64,000 nt of DNA from assembly GCA_002354335.1 (NCBI GenBank), contig DELI01000005.1, forward strand, positions 168,385 through 232,384, written 5' to 3'. The number at the start of each line of letters is the position of its first letter. The stretch's first letter is position 1. Under the pieces are notes generated by a model. It made no database searches. It saw only the letters and a program-made list of their open reading frames with translations, and was not told the DNA's origin. Positions 42,545 to 52,540 of this stretch are shown in pieces. This stretch comes from Sphingobacterium sp. UBA2700 (GTDB taxonomy: Bacteria; Bacteroidota; Bacteroidia; Sphingobacteriales; Sphingobacteriaceae). Made by a program: the position numbers and the translations under genes.

Positions 42545-42650
42545 TTTCTTTTTTAGATATAGGATCTCAGATTTCAGATGAGTGAACTATCCTCCAAAGA
42601 ATAAATCACCCATCCTACTCTATGATCTAATGTCTATACTCTAATGTCTA
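42545..42650. repeat. Repeat sequence between atpA and atpG (family R3-like)
   Basis: Contains ATCTCAGATTTCAGATG and two CTAATGTCTA-type units, matching the R3 segments TTTTAGACATTAG near 53406 and 63375-63395. It lies inside the operon without breaking a gene. Confidence 0.5.
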
Positions 42651-42651
42651 A

Positions 42652-44226
42652 TTAATATTTAGAAGCTAATTCTTTAGCTACTTTTTCTAATACATCAGTC
42701 AATTCATCGGAGAATTTACCAGCTTTTAATGCTGATAGAACTTCTGGATGACGTTGTTCCAATTGAGTTAAGAACTCCTCTTCGAATTGTCTTACTTTAT
42801 TTACCGGAACAGCACGCAATAAGCCTTTTGTACCTGCGTAAATAATAGCAACTTGTTTCTCTACAGCAACTGGTGAATATTGACCTTGTTTAAGGATTTC
42901 CACGTTACGAACACCTTTATCCAATACTGCTTTCGTTGCAGCATCTAGATCAGATCCGAATTTCGCGAAAGCCTCAAGCTCACGGTATTGTGCTTGGTCT
43001 AATTTCAATGTACCAGCAACTTTTTTCATCGATTTAATCTGCGCATTACCACCAACACGTGATACCGAAATACCTACGTTGATCGCCGGACGGATACCTG
43101 CGTTGAATAAGTTAGACTCTAAGAAGATCTGACCATCAGTAATCGAAATTACGTTAGTCGGGATATAAGCTGATACGTCACCCGCTTGTGTCTCGATAAT
43201 CGGAAGAGCTGTTAATGAACCACCACCTTTTACTAAGTGTTTGATAGACTCTGGAAGGTCGTTCATGTTGCGCGCGATCTCATCAGAAGAGTTGATCTTC
43301 GCAGCACGCTCTAATAAACGAGAGTGAAGGTAGAATACGTCTCCTGGGTATGCCTCACGGCCTGGAGGACGTTTCAATAATAAAGACACCTCACGGTAAG
43401 CCACAGCCTGTTTAGATAAATCATCATAAACGATTAATGCAGGGCGACCTGTATCACGGAAGAACTCGCCGATTGCAGCACCCGCCATTGGCGCATAGAA
43501 CTGCATTGGAGCTGGATCAGCTGCAGATGCAGAAACGATCACAGTGTAAGGCATTGCACCTCTTTCTTCCAATGTACGAACGATGTTCGCTACTGTAGAG
43601 TTCTTTTGACCTACAGCAACATATATACAGAATACTGGTTGACCAGCATCATAGAATTCTTTTTGATTTAAGATCGTATCGATACATACCGCAGTTTTAC
43701 CTGTCTGACGGTCACCGATTACTAACTCACGTTGTCCACGACCAATTGGAATCATCGCATCGATTGCTTTGATACCTGTTTGTAATGGTTCAGTTACTGG
43801 CTGACGGTAGATAACACCTGGAGCTTTACGCTCGATAGGCATTTCGTATGTCTCACCAGCGATAGGTCCTTTACCATCGATTGGCTGACCTAAAGTATTT
43901 ACTACACGGCCTAACATACCTTCACCTACTTTAATAGATGCGATACGGTTAGTACGTTTGATAGTATCACCTTCTTTGATTTCATCTGAAGAACCTAAGA
44001 TTACGACACCCACGTTGTCTTCTTCTAAGTTCATCACAATACCTTGTAATCCGTTTGCAAACTCAACCAACTCACCTGATTGAACTTTTGTTAAGCCGTA
44101 AATACGTGCAATACCGTCACCTACTTGTAATACGGTACCCACTTCTTCTAATTCGGCCTCTGACTTAAAGCCTGACAATTGCTCTCTAAGAATTGCCGAA
44201 ACTTCATCTGGTCTTACCTCTATCAT
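42652..44226 (-). CDS. atpA: ATP synthase alpha subunit
   Basis: Protein of 524 residues. Walker [10 protein letters not shown], the segment [18 protein letters not shown], the Walker B-like [18 protein letters not shown] and the arginine-finger region ([15 protein letters not shown]) are all present. The alpha subunit forms the non-catalytic nucleotide sites of F1. It lies 57 bases downstream of atpH. The catalytic beta subunit (atpD) is not in this cluster. Confidence 0.97.
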   Translation of the reverse strand: MIEVRPDEVSAILREQLSGFKSEAELEEVGTVLQVGDGIARIYGLTKVQSGELVEFANGLQGIVMNLEEDNVGVVILGSSDEIKEGDTIKRTNRIASIKVGEGMLGRVVNTLGQPIDGKGPIAGETYEMPIERKAPGVIYRQPVTEPLQTGIKAIDAMIPIGRGQRELVIGDRQTGKTAVCIDTILNQKEFYDAGQPVFCIYVAVGQKNSTVANIVRTLEERGAMPYTVIVSASAADPAPMQFYAPMAGAAIGEFFRDTGRPALIVYDDLSKQAVAYREVSLLLKRPPGREAYPGDVFYLHSRLLERAAKINSSDEIARNMNDLPESIKHLVKGGGSLTALPIIETQAGDVSAYIPTNVISITDGQIFLESNLFNAGIRPAINVGISVSRVGGNAQIKSMKKVAGTLKLDQAQYRELEAFAKFGSDLDAATKAVLDKGVRNVEILKQGQYSPVAVEKQVAIIYAGTKGLLRAVPVNKVRQFEEEFLTQLEQRHPEVLSALKAGKFSDELTDVLEKVAKELASKY

Positions 44227-44283
44227 TGTTTAAATTCGTATAAGGGGTTTTTATTCTATTATTTCTATGACTCGCTAGGCGGG

Positions 44284-44823
44284 TTAGTGCCCTGCGAAAT
44301 GTCTTTCTAATTTTTCTAATTTACCGTTGATGCTTGCATCAATTTGTCTATCACCAACGCGAACAACAAAACCACCAATCAAAGATTTATCAACCTTGTT
44401 AGACAAGATCACTTCTTTATTGATTTGTTGAGCGATAGCCGTGCGCAAAGCTTGTAAATTATCTTCCGATAGAGGAGCTGCTGAAGTAACTTCTGCTTTC
44501 ACAATTCCCTTCACCTCGTTATACTCAGCGATGAACTCTTGCGCAGTAGCATATACCAATTCAGCACGTCCTTTTTTCACCATGATATTGAAGAAACCGA
44601 TAATCTCTGGCTTCACCTTACCCTGGAATAATGCGTTCAAGATCGCCAATTTCTTATCTGTTTTGATAATTGGGTTCTTTAAAACAGCTTGCAACTCCGT
44701 ACTCGACTTCAGAATCGCCACGATTTCCTCCATGTCGACCTTAATTTCGTCTAAGTTGTTATGCTCTTTTGACAAATCAATTAATGATTTGGCATATCTT
44801 GAAGCTACTTTGAAAACTGACAT
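44284..44823 (-). CDS. atpH: ATP synthase delta subunit
   Basis: Protein of 179 residues of the OSCP/delta family: ASRYAKSLIDLSKEHN at the start, NPIIKTDKKLAILNALF in the middle, and the conserved C-terminal IGGFVVRVGDRQIDASINGK. It connects the F1 head with the b-subunit stator. Correct order atpF-atpH-atpA supports the call. Confidence 0.93.
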   Translation of the reverse strand: MSVFKVASRYAKSLIDLSKEHNNLDEIKVDMEEIVAILKSSTELQAVLKNPIIKTDKKLAILNALFQGKVKPEIIGFFNIMVKKGRAELVYATAQEFIAEYNEVKGIVKAEVTSAAPLSEDNLQALRTAIAQQINKEVILSNKVDKSLIGGFVVRVGDRQIDASINGKLEKLERHFAGH

Positions 44824-44849
44824 ACGTTAATTCTTAATTTGGTAAGCAA

Positions 44850-45350
44850 TTAGTTTAATTTCACATCTTTCAACAAATCAGAAACTAATGCTTCTTGTTT
44901 GTTTTGATCTTCAAACTCTTTGCTTAATACTTTACGAGCAATATCCAAAGATAATGCAGACACTTGATTTTTAACCTCAGCTAAAGCTTTTTGTTTTTGG
45001 TCTTCGATCTCACGTTTTGCTTGCTCGATGATTTTACCACCTTCAGCTTGAGCTACTTCTTTCGCCTCAGCAACAATCTTATCTTTCAACTCCTTTGCTT
45101 CTTTTAAGATGATATCACGTTCCTCACGAGCTTGCTTTAATAAAGCCTCATTCTCGTTCGTTAAACGCGCCATCTCTAACTTCGCTTTCTCAGCAGAAGC
45201 TAAAGCATCAGAAATACCTTTTTCGCGCTCTTCTAAAGCGTTTACAATAGGTTTCCAAGCAAACTTACCTAGGATAAAGATAACGATCAATAAGATGATC
45301 AATTGCCAGAAGAACAGACCGTACGAAAACTGATTAATTAATGCGTCCAT
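44850..45350 (-). CDS. atpF: ATP synthase b subunit
   Basis: Protein of 166 residues: one N-terminal transmembrane helix (about 10-30, FFWQLIILLIVIFILGKFAW) followed by a long charged coiled coil, the peripheral stalk. The PIVNALEEREKGISDALASA segment is the family signature. It lies between atpE and atpH. Confidence 0.93.
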   Translation of the reverse strand: MDALINQFSYGLFFWQLIILLIVIFILGKFAWKPIVNALEEREKGISDALASAEKAKLEMARLTNENEALLKQAREERDIILKEAKELKDKIVAEAKEVAQAEGGKIIEQAKREIEDQKQKALAEVKNQVSALSLDIARKVLSKEFEDQNKQEALVSDLLKDVKLN

Positions 45351-45452
45351 TTATGTATGTATAAAATATAGATTTTAAGTTCTTTTTTTTGTTAAAACAT
45401 AACTTGCAACCAACCGTTACAAGTTATGCTTAGTTTTTTCAAATCTTGGGGC

Positions 45453-45644
45453 TTATTTACCTAAGATTAAAGCACCGAATGCTAAACCTTCAACAAGGGC
45501 ACCGATGATGATCATTGCAGTTTGAATTTTTGATGCTGCTTCTGGTTGACGAGCGATAGCTTCCATTGCAGAACCACCGATTTTACCTAAACCTAAACCT
45601 GCACCAATTACGATTAAACCTGCACCTACTAAATTTGGGATCAT
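45453..45644 (-). CDS. atpE: ATP synthase c subunit
   Basis: Protein of 63 residues: two transmembrane helices joined by the polar loop ARQPEA. The ion-binding carboxylate is the glutamate in GALVEGLAFGAL. I see no clear sodium-binding residue set, so proton coupling is likelier. The short length is normal for Bacteroidota c subunits. Confidence 0.95.
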   Translation of the reverse strand: MIPNLVGAGLIVIGAGLGLGKIGGSAMEAIARQPEAASKIQTAMIIIGALVEGLAFGALILGK

Positions 45645-45682
45645 AATAATTATTATTTATATAATTTAACAAAAAAATTCTA

Positions 45683-46771
45683 CTAGTGATGAGCGTGTTC
45701 TTCTACCGCCATACCGATAAACAGGGATGACAACATCGTAAAGATAAACGCCTGTAAAAATGCAACCAATAACTCAAGGAAGAATAAGATCAATGTTAAT
45801 AACATCGACACGCCGATACTTCCAGGGATAGTCAATTGATGTTGGAATAAGTAAACGATTGCAATTAATCCCATTACTACAGAGTGACCTGCTGTAATGT
45901 TTGCAAACAAACGTAGCATTAACGAGAAAGGTTTAGTAAACATACCTAGAACCTCGATTGGCGCTAATACGAATTTAAAAGGAACCGGTACACCTGGCAT
46001 CCAAAAGATGTGCTTCCAATAGTCTTTGTTTGCTTTGAATGTCGTGATGACGAACGTAAATAAAGCTAAACACAAAGTGATGGAGATATTACCTGTAACG
46101 TTGAATCCTAGTGGAGTCAATCCTAATAAGTTTAAAGTGAAGATTAAGAAGAATACCGAAAGTAAATACGGCATAAATTCTTTGTAACGGTGCCCGATGT
46201 TGGGAATCGCCATCTCGTCACGTACGTAAAGCACTAAAGGCTCTAATACACGTGCGAAACCTTTAGGGATAGCGTTCGCACCGTTTTTATAAGTTTTTGC
46301 TAAACCGATGAAACCGATAAACAACAATAATGCTGTCAACATTAAACCTAAAACGTTCTTTGTAATCGAGAAGTCTAAAGGTTTTGCATTCGTTGCATGA
46401 TGCTTATCATCATAGGTAATTGTGCCGGCAGCATCTGTTTTATAGATTTTACCGTGGTATAGTTTGTAATAATTTCCAGCCTTTTCAACTACTTTATCGC
46501 CATGTTCAAATTCAGCAGCTGAAAACACATGAAGACCGTTGTCAATCAAAATTACAGGAAGAGCGAAGCCATAATGCTTGTTTGCTTCTTTATCCACGAA
46601 TAACGTCCAATAGTAATCATCCTGTAAGTGATGATCAATGTGTTCTTTGATTTCTTGGTCTTTTGTTTTCCCCTCAGTTCCATGTGCTTCCTCAGCAGCG
46701 AACGAGCGAAATGGGCTTACAGCGATAAATAATACTGCGATAAATAAAAGTACTCTTCTCAGACTCACCAT
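45683..46771 (-). CDS. atpB: ATP synthase a subunit with long N-terminal extension
   Basis: Protein of 362 residues from the ATG at 46771, beginning MVSLRRVLLFIAVLFIAVSP, which looks like a signal peptide; a longer reading to 46915 runs across a -7 box and is rejected. A hydrophilic region of about 110 residues (HGTEGKTKDQEIKEH to NAKPLDFS), probably periplasmic, precedes the membrane core. The core has the essential arginine in SLMLRLFANITAGH and five helices. Typical a subunits are about 240-270 residues, so the extension is the feature to note. Confidence 0.92.
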   Translation of the reverse strand: MVSLRRVLLFIAVLFIAVSPFRSFAAEEAHGTEGKTKDQEIKEHIDHHLQDDYYWTLFVDKEANKHYGFALPVILIDNGLHVFSAAEFEHGDKVVEKAGNYYKLYHGKIYKTDAAGTITYDDKHHATNAKPLDFSITKNVLGLMLTALLLFIGFIGLAKTYKNGANAIPKGFARVLEPLVLYVRDEMAIPNIGHRYKEFMPYLLSVFFLIFTLNLLGLTPLGFNVTGNISITLCLALFTFVITTFKANKDYWKHIFWMPGVPVPFKFVLAPIEVLGMFTKPFSLMLRLFANITAGHSVVMGLIAIVYLFQHQLTIPGSIGVSMLLTLILFFLELLVAFLQAFIFTMLSSLFIGMAVEEHAHH

Positions 46772-46804
46772 TTTAACTAGTGTTGAATTATGACAAATTT
46801 TGCG

Positions 46805-46812
46805 CAAAAATA
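46805..46812 (-). promoter_or_regulatory. -7 box (TATTTTTG) before atpB
   Basis: On the minus strand, 33 bases upstream of the atpB ATG; a likely internal promoter of the cluster. It supports the start at 46771. Confidence 0.5.
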
Positions 46813-46859
46813 CAATTTTATTTGGCATTAGTTCACATTTATGAAAACTTTTTGAAAAT

Positions 46860-47264
46860 TTACTTTTCCACATTGCGACCTTCCGTGTTGAGTAAACGAA
46901 ATGCAATATAGACATCGAAAAAAAGGTATAAAAAGAATACGCCTAAGAAATTCAATTCAATGAAATTATTCTCCAATAAATCTAGGCCAGAATGAATAAA
47001 AATATAACTCGCAACAGACTTCAATAACATGGCTCCCAAAAACACAAAACCCAGTTGTTTTGGCATCGCATACTCGGCGCCATACAGGAATAAAATCATC
47101 ACTAAAGACGACACGGCCCCGAAGGTGTACATGCTCGCCAAACTATAGTCCGTTCCAATCCACCAGTGGTCCTGGTCATTAATCTTAAGGATAAAATAAT
47201 GAAGCCCGTAGGCAATACCCGTCAGAACAACCAAGTAGATTAAGAATTCGAAAATTTTATTCAT
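46860..47264 (-). CDS. Hypothetical membrane protein of the atp cluster
   Basis: Protein of 134 residues with four hydrophobic segments (about 7-27, 43-63, 69-91 and 103-122) and little else. It overlaps the upstream AtpZ/AtpI-like gene by 8 bases and precedes atpB, the place where AtpI-type assembly proteins are found. It is probably the AtpI-like partner in c-ring assembly or magnesium transport, but sequence similarity is weak. Confidence 0.6.
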   Translation of the reverse strand: MNKIFEFLIYLVVLTGIAYGLHYFILKINDQDHWWIGTDYSLASMYTFGAVSSLVMILFLYGAEYAMPKQLGFVFLGAMLLKSVASYIFIHSGLDLLENNFIELNFLGVFFLYLFFDVYIAFRLLNTEGRNVEK

Positions 47265-47484
47265 TTTTATTGATATAGTTTACCTGTCTAATAAATTGGT
47301 ACATCGAAACCAATACACCCAGCATCGTCAATCCCTTCATCCACCACTCTCCCTCAACTTGATATTTACCGTCAAGCCAAGTTCCAACCCAATAGAAAGC
47401 ATAAATAGTCACGCCCATTTGAAAAGGCATACTCGTGAAAACCAACCACTTATTTACTTTCTTGTTTGATTTCTCTTCTTTCAA
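47257..47484 (-). CDS. AtpZ/AtpI-family protein
   Basis: Protein of about 75 residues if started from the TTG at 47484; an ATG at 47430 would remove 18 residues of a usual basic N-terminus (KSNKKVNKWLVFTS). Two transmembrane segments (FQMGVTIYAFYWVGTWLDGK, then WWMKGLTMLGVLVSMYQFI) have the AtpZ pattern. First gene of the atp cluster. A TACCTTTG box overlaps the TTG, so the start is not settled. Confidence 0.7.
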   Translation of the reverse strand: MKEEKSNKKVNKWLVFTSMPFQMGVTIYAFYWVGTWLDGKYQVEGEWWMKGLTMLGVLVSMYQFIRQVNYINKNE

Positions 47485-47500
47485 AGGTATTCGATTTCAG

Positions 47501-47508
47501 CAAATATA
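47501..47508 (-). promoter_or_regulatory. -7 box (TATATTTG), candidate promoter of the atp cluster
   Basis: On the minus strand, 16 bases before the TTG start at 47484. A second possible box, TACCTTTG, lies at 47482-47489. Confidence 0.45.
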
Positions 47509-47524
47509 ATTATTTATACCTACG

Positions 47525-49741
47525 CTAGGGCTTCTCAGCCAATATTTCCACATGTCTTTGCGCTATCCGAACTGCCGGATAATCCACATCAGGCCCTAAC
47601 ATCGTCTTCAACTCTAATGTTGTCGCTTCGGGGTTCTTTTCTATCAGTGTAACAATCTGGCTTAGCTCCTGTTCTGTCATCAAATCCGTAGCTTCCAATT
47701 CTGTCCCCATGAAATTGATTAAATGTCCATAAATGGTGCCGGCAACCATATTGCGTTTCTCCGCAATCTCCGCAATCTCCATTCCATCCTGAAACATTTC
47801 TAAAGTAATCGACTTCGTATCCTTTTCTTTTTCATTCTCGGACTCCTTTGGAAGATCATCCTTTGGCTTCGCCCAGGTTAACAATTCCTCCGAAACCTGA
47901 TCATTCGACTTCGTTAATGCCTCCGCAATCGTCAAGCTGTGTTTCAATTGCTCGAACTTGCGTTTAAAATCTAACAACAAGCCTTTCAGCAAAGTCACAT
48001 ATTTCTTCGTACGTTTCTTGACTTTCCATGCTTCTAAATGGGCTTCTAGAGCCTGTAGACAGTCCTTTTCAAAGGTTGGTAAAAACCAATTCACCGCGGC
48101 CTTTGAGCGATCGCAGATTAAATCATAATCGATCTCATCTCGCTTGCTCAATAACCCATGCAGTTGGCTCATAAACTTATTCGCCACCTGCTCCTGTTTC
48201 TTCAACGAATCTAAAATACCGGTCAATACCGTAATCGCCTCTTCCTTCTGCTCCATCTTCTTATCGCGGTATTCCTCAACAAGTTTTTCGAATTCATCCG
48301 TCAACTGATGCCAACGGAACGAGTGCAAAAGAATTTGTCCTAAATAATTCTGTCTGCTCTTTTGCAGGATATCATCTAGATTACCCATAGCGGCCATCTG
48401 CTTCATAAAGTTCACCACCTGATGATCCGTGCGAATAGCAAATGGAGAAATCTTAGATCGCAATACCAAACCCTCTAAGCCTGTCAGTCTACTCAGCGCG
48501 ACATAAACCTGCCCCGCAGCGAATGAAGTACCAGCATCAACGATGGCCTTTTCAAAGGTCAATCCCTGACTCTTATGGATGGTGATTGCCCATGCCAATC
48601 GCAAAGGGAATTGCGAAAAGGTACCTAATACCTCTTCTTCTATCTTATCATCGCCTTTATTGTAGGAATAACGGATATTCTCCCAAGTTTCCCGCTTCAC
48701 CACCACATCTTCCTCATCATTTGGAAAAGAAACGATCACTTGGTGCTTATCCAAATTAATATCCTTAACCGTCCCGATCTTCCCGTTATAATAACGTCGA
48801 TCCTCCCCTGTGTCATTTTTGATGAACATCACCTGTGCACCGATTCGCAAACTCAGATTCTCGTCTGCCGGGAACATCGATTGACCAAAATCATCCTTAA
48901 TCAGCGATTTAATCTGATGCAGCTTCGTATCTAAGCTCATCAGCTTCTCCTGATTGATCTGATCAGCAAGACGATTATGAGAGGTTAAGGTAATGTACTG
49001 CTCGTCTTTTTCCGGAATAAAATCCGGCTTATAATGTGCATTCAGTTCTTCCAACTCTTCAGCACTCGTCTCATTATTACGGATGCTATTCAGGACGCGA
49101 ATAAAAGCATCGTCCTGTTGTCTATAGATCTTTTTTAATTCGATCAATATTGGAGGATGCTGCTTAAATACCTTAGCATCGAAAAAAAACATACTGCTAT
49201 AGTAATCTCTCAACACCTGCCACTCACGATCTTGCACGACCGGCGGCAGCTGATATAAGTCGCCGATAAACAAAACTTGCACACCGCCAAAAGGGCGCAT
49301 ATCCCGACGCACACTCTTCAATATGACATCGATAGCATCCAAGGTATCTGCGCGTACCATCGAGACCTCATCGATCACCAGCAACTCCAACTCTTGAAGA
49401 ATGGCACGACGTTGCTTCGTCAGCTTAATGGTGCTAAACAGACGATGTTTATTGTAGATAAACTGATCAGTTTCACCCCATTGCAAAGGATAATCTTCAA
49501 TAAAAACACCAAAGGGCAACCAAAACAATGCATGCAGGGTTGTACCTCCGGCATTCATCGCCGCCACACCGGTAGGCGCCGTAATTGCCATCTTCTTATA
49601 GCTATTTTCCCGAATAAACTTCAGGAAGGTGGTCTTACCGGTACCCGCTTTTCCTGTTAAAAAGATGGGTTGTTGTGTCTGATTGACGAAAGCAACGGCT
49701 TGAGCAAAAACATCATTATCAGTATCGAAATTCTGAGACAT
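47525..49741 (-). CDS. Pif1-like helicase with C-terminal helix-turn-helix
   Basis: Protein of 738 residues. Superfamily 1B helicase motifs: Walker A GKAGTGKTTFLKF near residue 30, LLVIDEVSMVRADTLD (Walker B), FIGDLYQLPPV, and near residue 390 AITIHKSQGLTFEKA. About 460-600 is a helical, charged region. Residues 640-690 form an HTH_40-type domain (MEIAEIAEKRNMVAGTIYGH), as at the end of some RecQ-like helicases. Pif1-type enzymes unwind G-quadruplexes and R-loops; the G-run-rich repeats in this genome segment could be natural substrates (inference). Confidence 0.85.
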   Translation of the reverse strand: MSQNFDTDNDVFAQAVAFVNQTQQPIFLTGKAGTGKTTFLKFIRENSYKKMAITAPTGVAAMNAGGTTLHALFWLPFGVFIEDYPLQWGETDQFIYNKHRLFSTIKLTKQRRAILQELELLVIDEVSMVRADTLDAIDVILKSVRRDMRPFGGVQVLFIGDLYQLPPVVQDREWQVLRDYYSSMFFFDAKVFKQHPPILIELKKIYRQQDDAFIRVLNSIRNNETSAEELEELNAHYKPDFIPEKDEQYITLTSHNRLADQINQEKLMSLDTKLHQIKSLIKDDFGQSMFPADENLSLRIGAQVMFIKNDTGEDRRYYNGKIGTVKDINLDKHQVIVSFPNDEEDVVVKRETWENIRYSYNKGDDKIEEEVLGTFSQFPLRLAWAITIHKSQGLTFEKAIVDAGTSFAAGQVYVALSRLTGLEGLVLRSKISPFAIRTDHQVVNFMKQMAAMGNLDDILQKSRQNYLGQILLHSFRWHQLTDEFEKLVEEYRDKKMEQKEEAITVLTGILDSLKKQEQVANKFMSQLHGLLSKRDEIDYDLICDRSKAAVNWFLPTFEKDCLQALEAHLEAWKVKKRTKKYVTLLKGLLLDFKRKFEQLKHSLTIAEALTKSNDQVSEELLTWAKPKDDLPKESENEKEKDTKSITLEMFQDGMEIAEIAEKRNMVAGTIYGHLINFMGTELEATDLMTEQELSQIVTLIEKNPEATTLELKTMLGPDVDYPAVRIAQRHVEILAEKP

Positions 49742-49852
49742 AGCAATTAAAATTACAAAGGCAAATATACGTCAATTCGGGCTAAGGACTTCGAAATATG
49801 CTTGTATTAATACAAAAGTTATATTATCTTCACCATGTAAACGTAAATAACC

Positions 49853-50359
49853 ATGGCATATATTGATAAAAATGATTTGTTCCAAGAGGTTGAAACAAAG
49901 TTGACCGAGAAAGGCTTCAAGATTGAGAATGTTGACCAAAACAGACCGTGGGGTGGTTTCTTTGTTATCAATGAGGATCAAGCACAGGAGTTTGCCAATG
50001 CATACTTCGAAGGACTTGATGTTCAAGATTTAAAAATATCCGGCAAACTGAGCCCAAAGATTCTTATTGTTGGACCTAACAAACGTCTTTCTTGGCAGTA
50101 CCATCATCGCAGAGCAGAAATTTGGCGCGTTATTCGCGGCGAAGTGGGCGTAGTAACAAGTCCGAACGATGAGGAGCATGAATTAAAAATCTTGAAAGAA
50201 GGCGATTCTATCCGCCTTAGTCAAGGGGAAAGACACCGACTGGTAGGTATGGAATCTTATGGCGTGGTTGCGGAAATCTGGCAACATACCGACGCAGGAA
50301 ATCCATCGGATGAAGAAGATATTGTACGCGTACAGGATGATTTCGGTCGCGGAGAATAA
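49853..50359 (+). CDS. Cupin-domain sugar-phosphate isomerase-like protein
   Basis: Protein of 168 residues similar to the cupin half of type II mannose-6-phosphate isomerase/GDP-mannose pyrophosphorylase: RPWGGFFVINE at the start, then the metal-binding RLSWQYHHRRAEIWRVIRG and GDSIRLSQGERHRLVGM. Here the usual S-x-Q-x-H-x-H-R-x-E-x-W motif appears as LSWQYHHRRAEIW. It probably isomerises mannose 6-phosphate or a related sugar phosphate; this is not certain. Single gene with its own terminator. Confidence 0.8.
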   Translation: MAYIDKNDLFQEVETKLTEKGFKIENVDQNRPWGGFFVINEDQAQEFANAYFEGLDVQDLKISGKLSPKILIVGPNKRLSWQYHHRRAEIWRVIRGEVGVVTSPNDEEHELKILKEGDSIRLSQGERHRLVGMESYGVVAEIWQHTDAGNPSDEEDIVRVQDDFGRGE

Positions 50360-50376
50360 TAAACGATATTTTAAGG

Positions 50377-50413
50377 AGAAGAGCTGTTCACAACGAACAG
50401 CTCTTCTTTTTTT
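50377..50413 (+). terminator. Intrinsic terminator
   Basis: Stem AGAAGAGCTGTTC / GAACAGCTCTTCT, 5-base loop, followed by a T-run. Confidence 0.9.
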
Positions 50414-50599
50414 ATAACCGGCTTTTTGAAGGCCATCCAGAAGGTTTATTCCAGCCAGCATTTAATCGCAAGACAGAGGCATATATACCCTGAAATCTCC
50501 CATTTCTTATTGCTTAAGGCTACAGATTATTCGACATCAGCCTTGTCGATCTTAGCAACTGCATCAAAGCATGATTGCGTTTACTGTTAAGTTTTTTTA

Positions 50600-50607
50600 T
50601 ATTTTTG
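50600..50607 (+). promoter_or_regulatory. -7 box (TATTTTTG) of the topoisomerase gene
   Basis: Perfect consensus 29 bases before the ATG at 50637. The preceding 190 bases (50414-50599) show no other feature. Confidence 0.55.
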
Positions 50608-50636
50608 CAATGGTTCATTCATATCTAGTATAAATT

Positions 50637-52490
50637 ATGACAGCATATAACGAAGACAGTATACGATCGCTCGATTGGAAAGAGCATATCCGGTTAAGAC
50701 CAGGTATGTATATCGGTAAATTGGGAGATGGATCTGCTTACGACGATGGGATTTATGTTTTGCTAAAAGAAGTCGTGGACAACTCGATTGATGAGTTCGT
50801 GATGGGCGCTGGCAAGACGATCGATATTTCAGTCAATGACAATAAGGTTTCCGTGCGTGACTATGGCCGCGGTATTCCAATCGGTTCTGTTGTCGATGTT
50901 GTTTCCAAAATCAATACCGGTGGTAAGTATGATAGCAAGGCCTTTCAAAAATCGGTCGGTTTAAATGGTGTGGGTACTAAGGCGGTAAATGCTTTGTCCA
51001 ATCAATTCACCGTACAGTCCTACCGCCAAGGTCAAACGCGTATTGCGCAGTTCAGTAAAGGCGAATTATTAACCGATGAACAAAAAGAAACGACGCAAAG
51101 AAACGGCACATCCGTAACTTTCTACCCCGACGACTCTATTTTCAAGAACTATAAATACCGTCTAGAGTTTGTGGAGAATATGATCTGGAATTATGTTTTT
51201 CTTAACTCCGGGTTGACCATTAACTTCAATGGCGAGAAATTCGTTTCAGAAAATGGTCTAAAGGATCTATTAGAGCGCAATGTGGATACCGAAGGCATGC
51301 GCTATCCTATTATCCATTTACGTGGTGAGGATATCGAAATCGCATTGACCCACGGCCAACAATATGGCGAGGAATATTACTCCTTCGTCAACGGGCAACA
51401 TACAACACAGGGCGGAACGCATCAAGCGGCATTCCGCGAAGCCGTTGTAAAAACCATCCGCGAATTCTATAAAAAAGAGTTTGATGCCTCCGATGTACGT
51501 GCTTCTATCATTGGCGCTATCGCCATCAAAGTTCAGGAACCGGTTTTCGAATCGCAGACAAAGACAAAATTAGGCTCCCAAAGCGTTGGACCCGAAGGAC
51601 CAACGGTAAGAACTTTCATCAATGACTTCGTGAAAAAAGCATTGGATGATTACTTACATAAAGACGCTGCAACGGCTGACGCTTTACTAAAACGTATCAT
51701 GCAGTCGGAGCGCGAGCGCAAAGATATTGCAGGCATCAAGAAGTTAGCCAATGAGCGCGCGAAGAAAGCCTCGCTACACAACCGAAAACTAAGAGATTGC
51801 AAAATTCACTTCAGCGATAAACATGAACGCAATCTAGAAACTACTTTATTCATTACTGAGGGGGACTCTGCGAGTGGATCAATCACCAAATCTCGCGATG
51901 TACAGACACAAGCAGTTTTCAGCTTAAAGGGTAAGCCTTTGAACTCCTATGGGCTGACTAAGAAGATTGTCTACGAAAATGAAGAGTTCAATTTATTGCA
52001 GCATGCATTGAATATTGAAGATGGTATCGAAGGACTACGTTACAACAATATCGTCATCGCAACGGATGCCGATGTCGACGGGATGCACATTCGCTTACTC
52101 CTAATGACGTTTTTCTTGCAGTTCTTCCCCGACTTAGTGAAAGCAGGCCATGTTTCCATTTTACAAACGCCATTATTCCGCGTAAGAAATAAGAAAGAAA
52201 CGATATACTGCTATTCTGACGAGGAAAGACAGCGTGCAATCGCTAAATTGGGAGGTAAGCCGGAGATTACCCGATTCAAAGGTCTTGGTGAGATTTCACC
52301 TTCCGAGTTCGGTTTGTTTATCGGGAATGACATGCGCTTAGACCCCGTTATTCTTTCAAAAGACAATAAGCTTCCACAGTTGCTCGAATACTACATGGGT
52401 AAGAATACCCCAGATCGTCAGCAGCACATTGTCAACAACCTTCGGATAGAAGTTGATCTTGAGGAAGAACTGGCTAAAGAAGCTGTATAA
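50637..52490 (+). CDS. parE: Type IIA DNA topoisomerase subunit B (ParE-type)
   Basis: Protein of 617 residues. The GHKL ATPase domain has [33 protein letters not shown] and [13 protein letters not shown]. The Toprim domain has [10 protein letters not shown] and [13 protein letters not shown], and [14 protein letters not shown] ends the catalytic core. The length and absence of a GyrB-specific insertion fit topoisomerase IV (ParE) rather than gyrase. The parC partner is not adjacent here. Downstream purU is separated by a terminator. Confidence 0.88.
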   Translation: MTAYNEDSIRSLDWKEHIRLRPGMYIGKLGDGSAYDDGIYVLLKEVVDNSIDEFVMGAGKTIDISVNDNKVSVRDYGRGIPIGSVVDVVSKINTGGKYDSKAFQKSVGLNGVGTKAVNALSNQFTVQSYRQGQTRIAQFSKGELLTDEQKETTQRNGTSVTFYPDDSIFKNYKYRLEFVENMIWNYVFLNSGLTINFNGEKFVSENGLKDLLERNVDTEGMRYPIIHLRGEDIEIALTHGQQYGEEYYSFVNGQHTTQGGTHQAAFREAVVKTIREFYKKEFDASDVRASIIGAIAIKVQEPVFESQTKTKLGSQSVGPEGPTVRTFINDFVKKALDDYLHKDAATADALLKRIMQSERERKDIAGIKKLANERAKKASLHNRKLRDCKIHFSDKHERNLETTLFITEGDSASGSITKSRDVQTQAVFSLKGKPLNSYGLTKKIVYENEEFNLLQHALNIEDGIEGLRYNNIVIATDADVDGMHIRLLLMTFFLQFFPDLVKAGHVSILQTPLFRVRNKKETIYCYSDEERQRAIAKLGGKPEITRFKGLGEISPSEFGLFIGNDMRLDPVILSKDNKLPQLLEYYMGKNTPDRQQHIVNNLRIEVDLEEELAKEAV

Positions 52491-52497
52491 CCTTCAT

Positions 52498-52526
52498 GGG
52501 GAGGTTTTCCTCCCCTATTTTTTTTA
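52498..52526 (+). terminator. Intrinsic terminator
   Basis: Stem GGGGAGG / CCTCCCC with loop TTTT, then TATTTTTTTT. Confidence 0.9.
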
Positions 52527-52540
52527 CAACCTAACCTACC

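Noticed and set aside
46772..46915. N-terminal extension of atpB to 46915
   Set aside because: It would be read across a good -7 box and has a composition unlike a subunits; the ATG at 46771 begins a proper hydrophobic segment.
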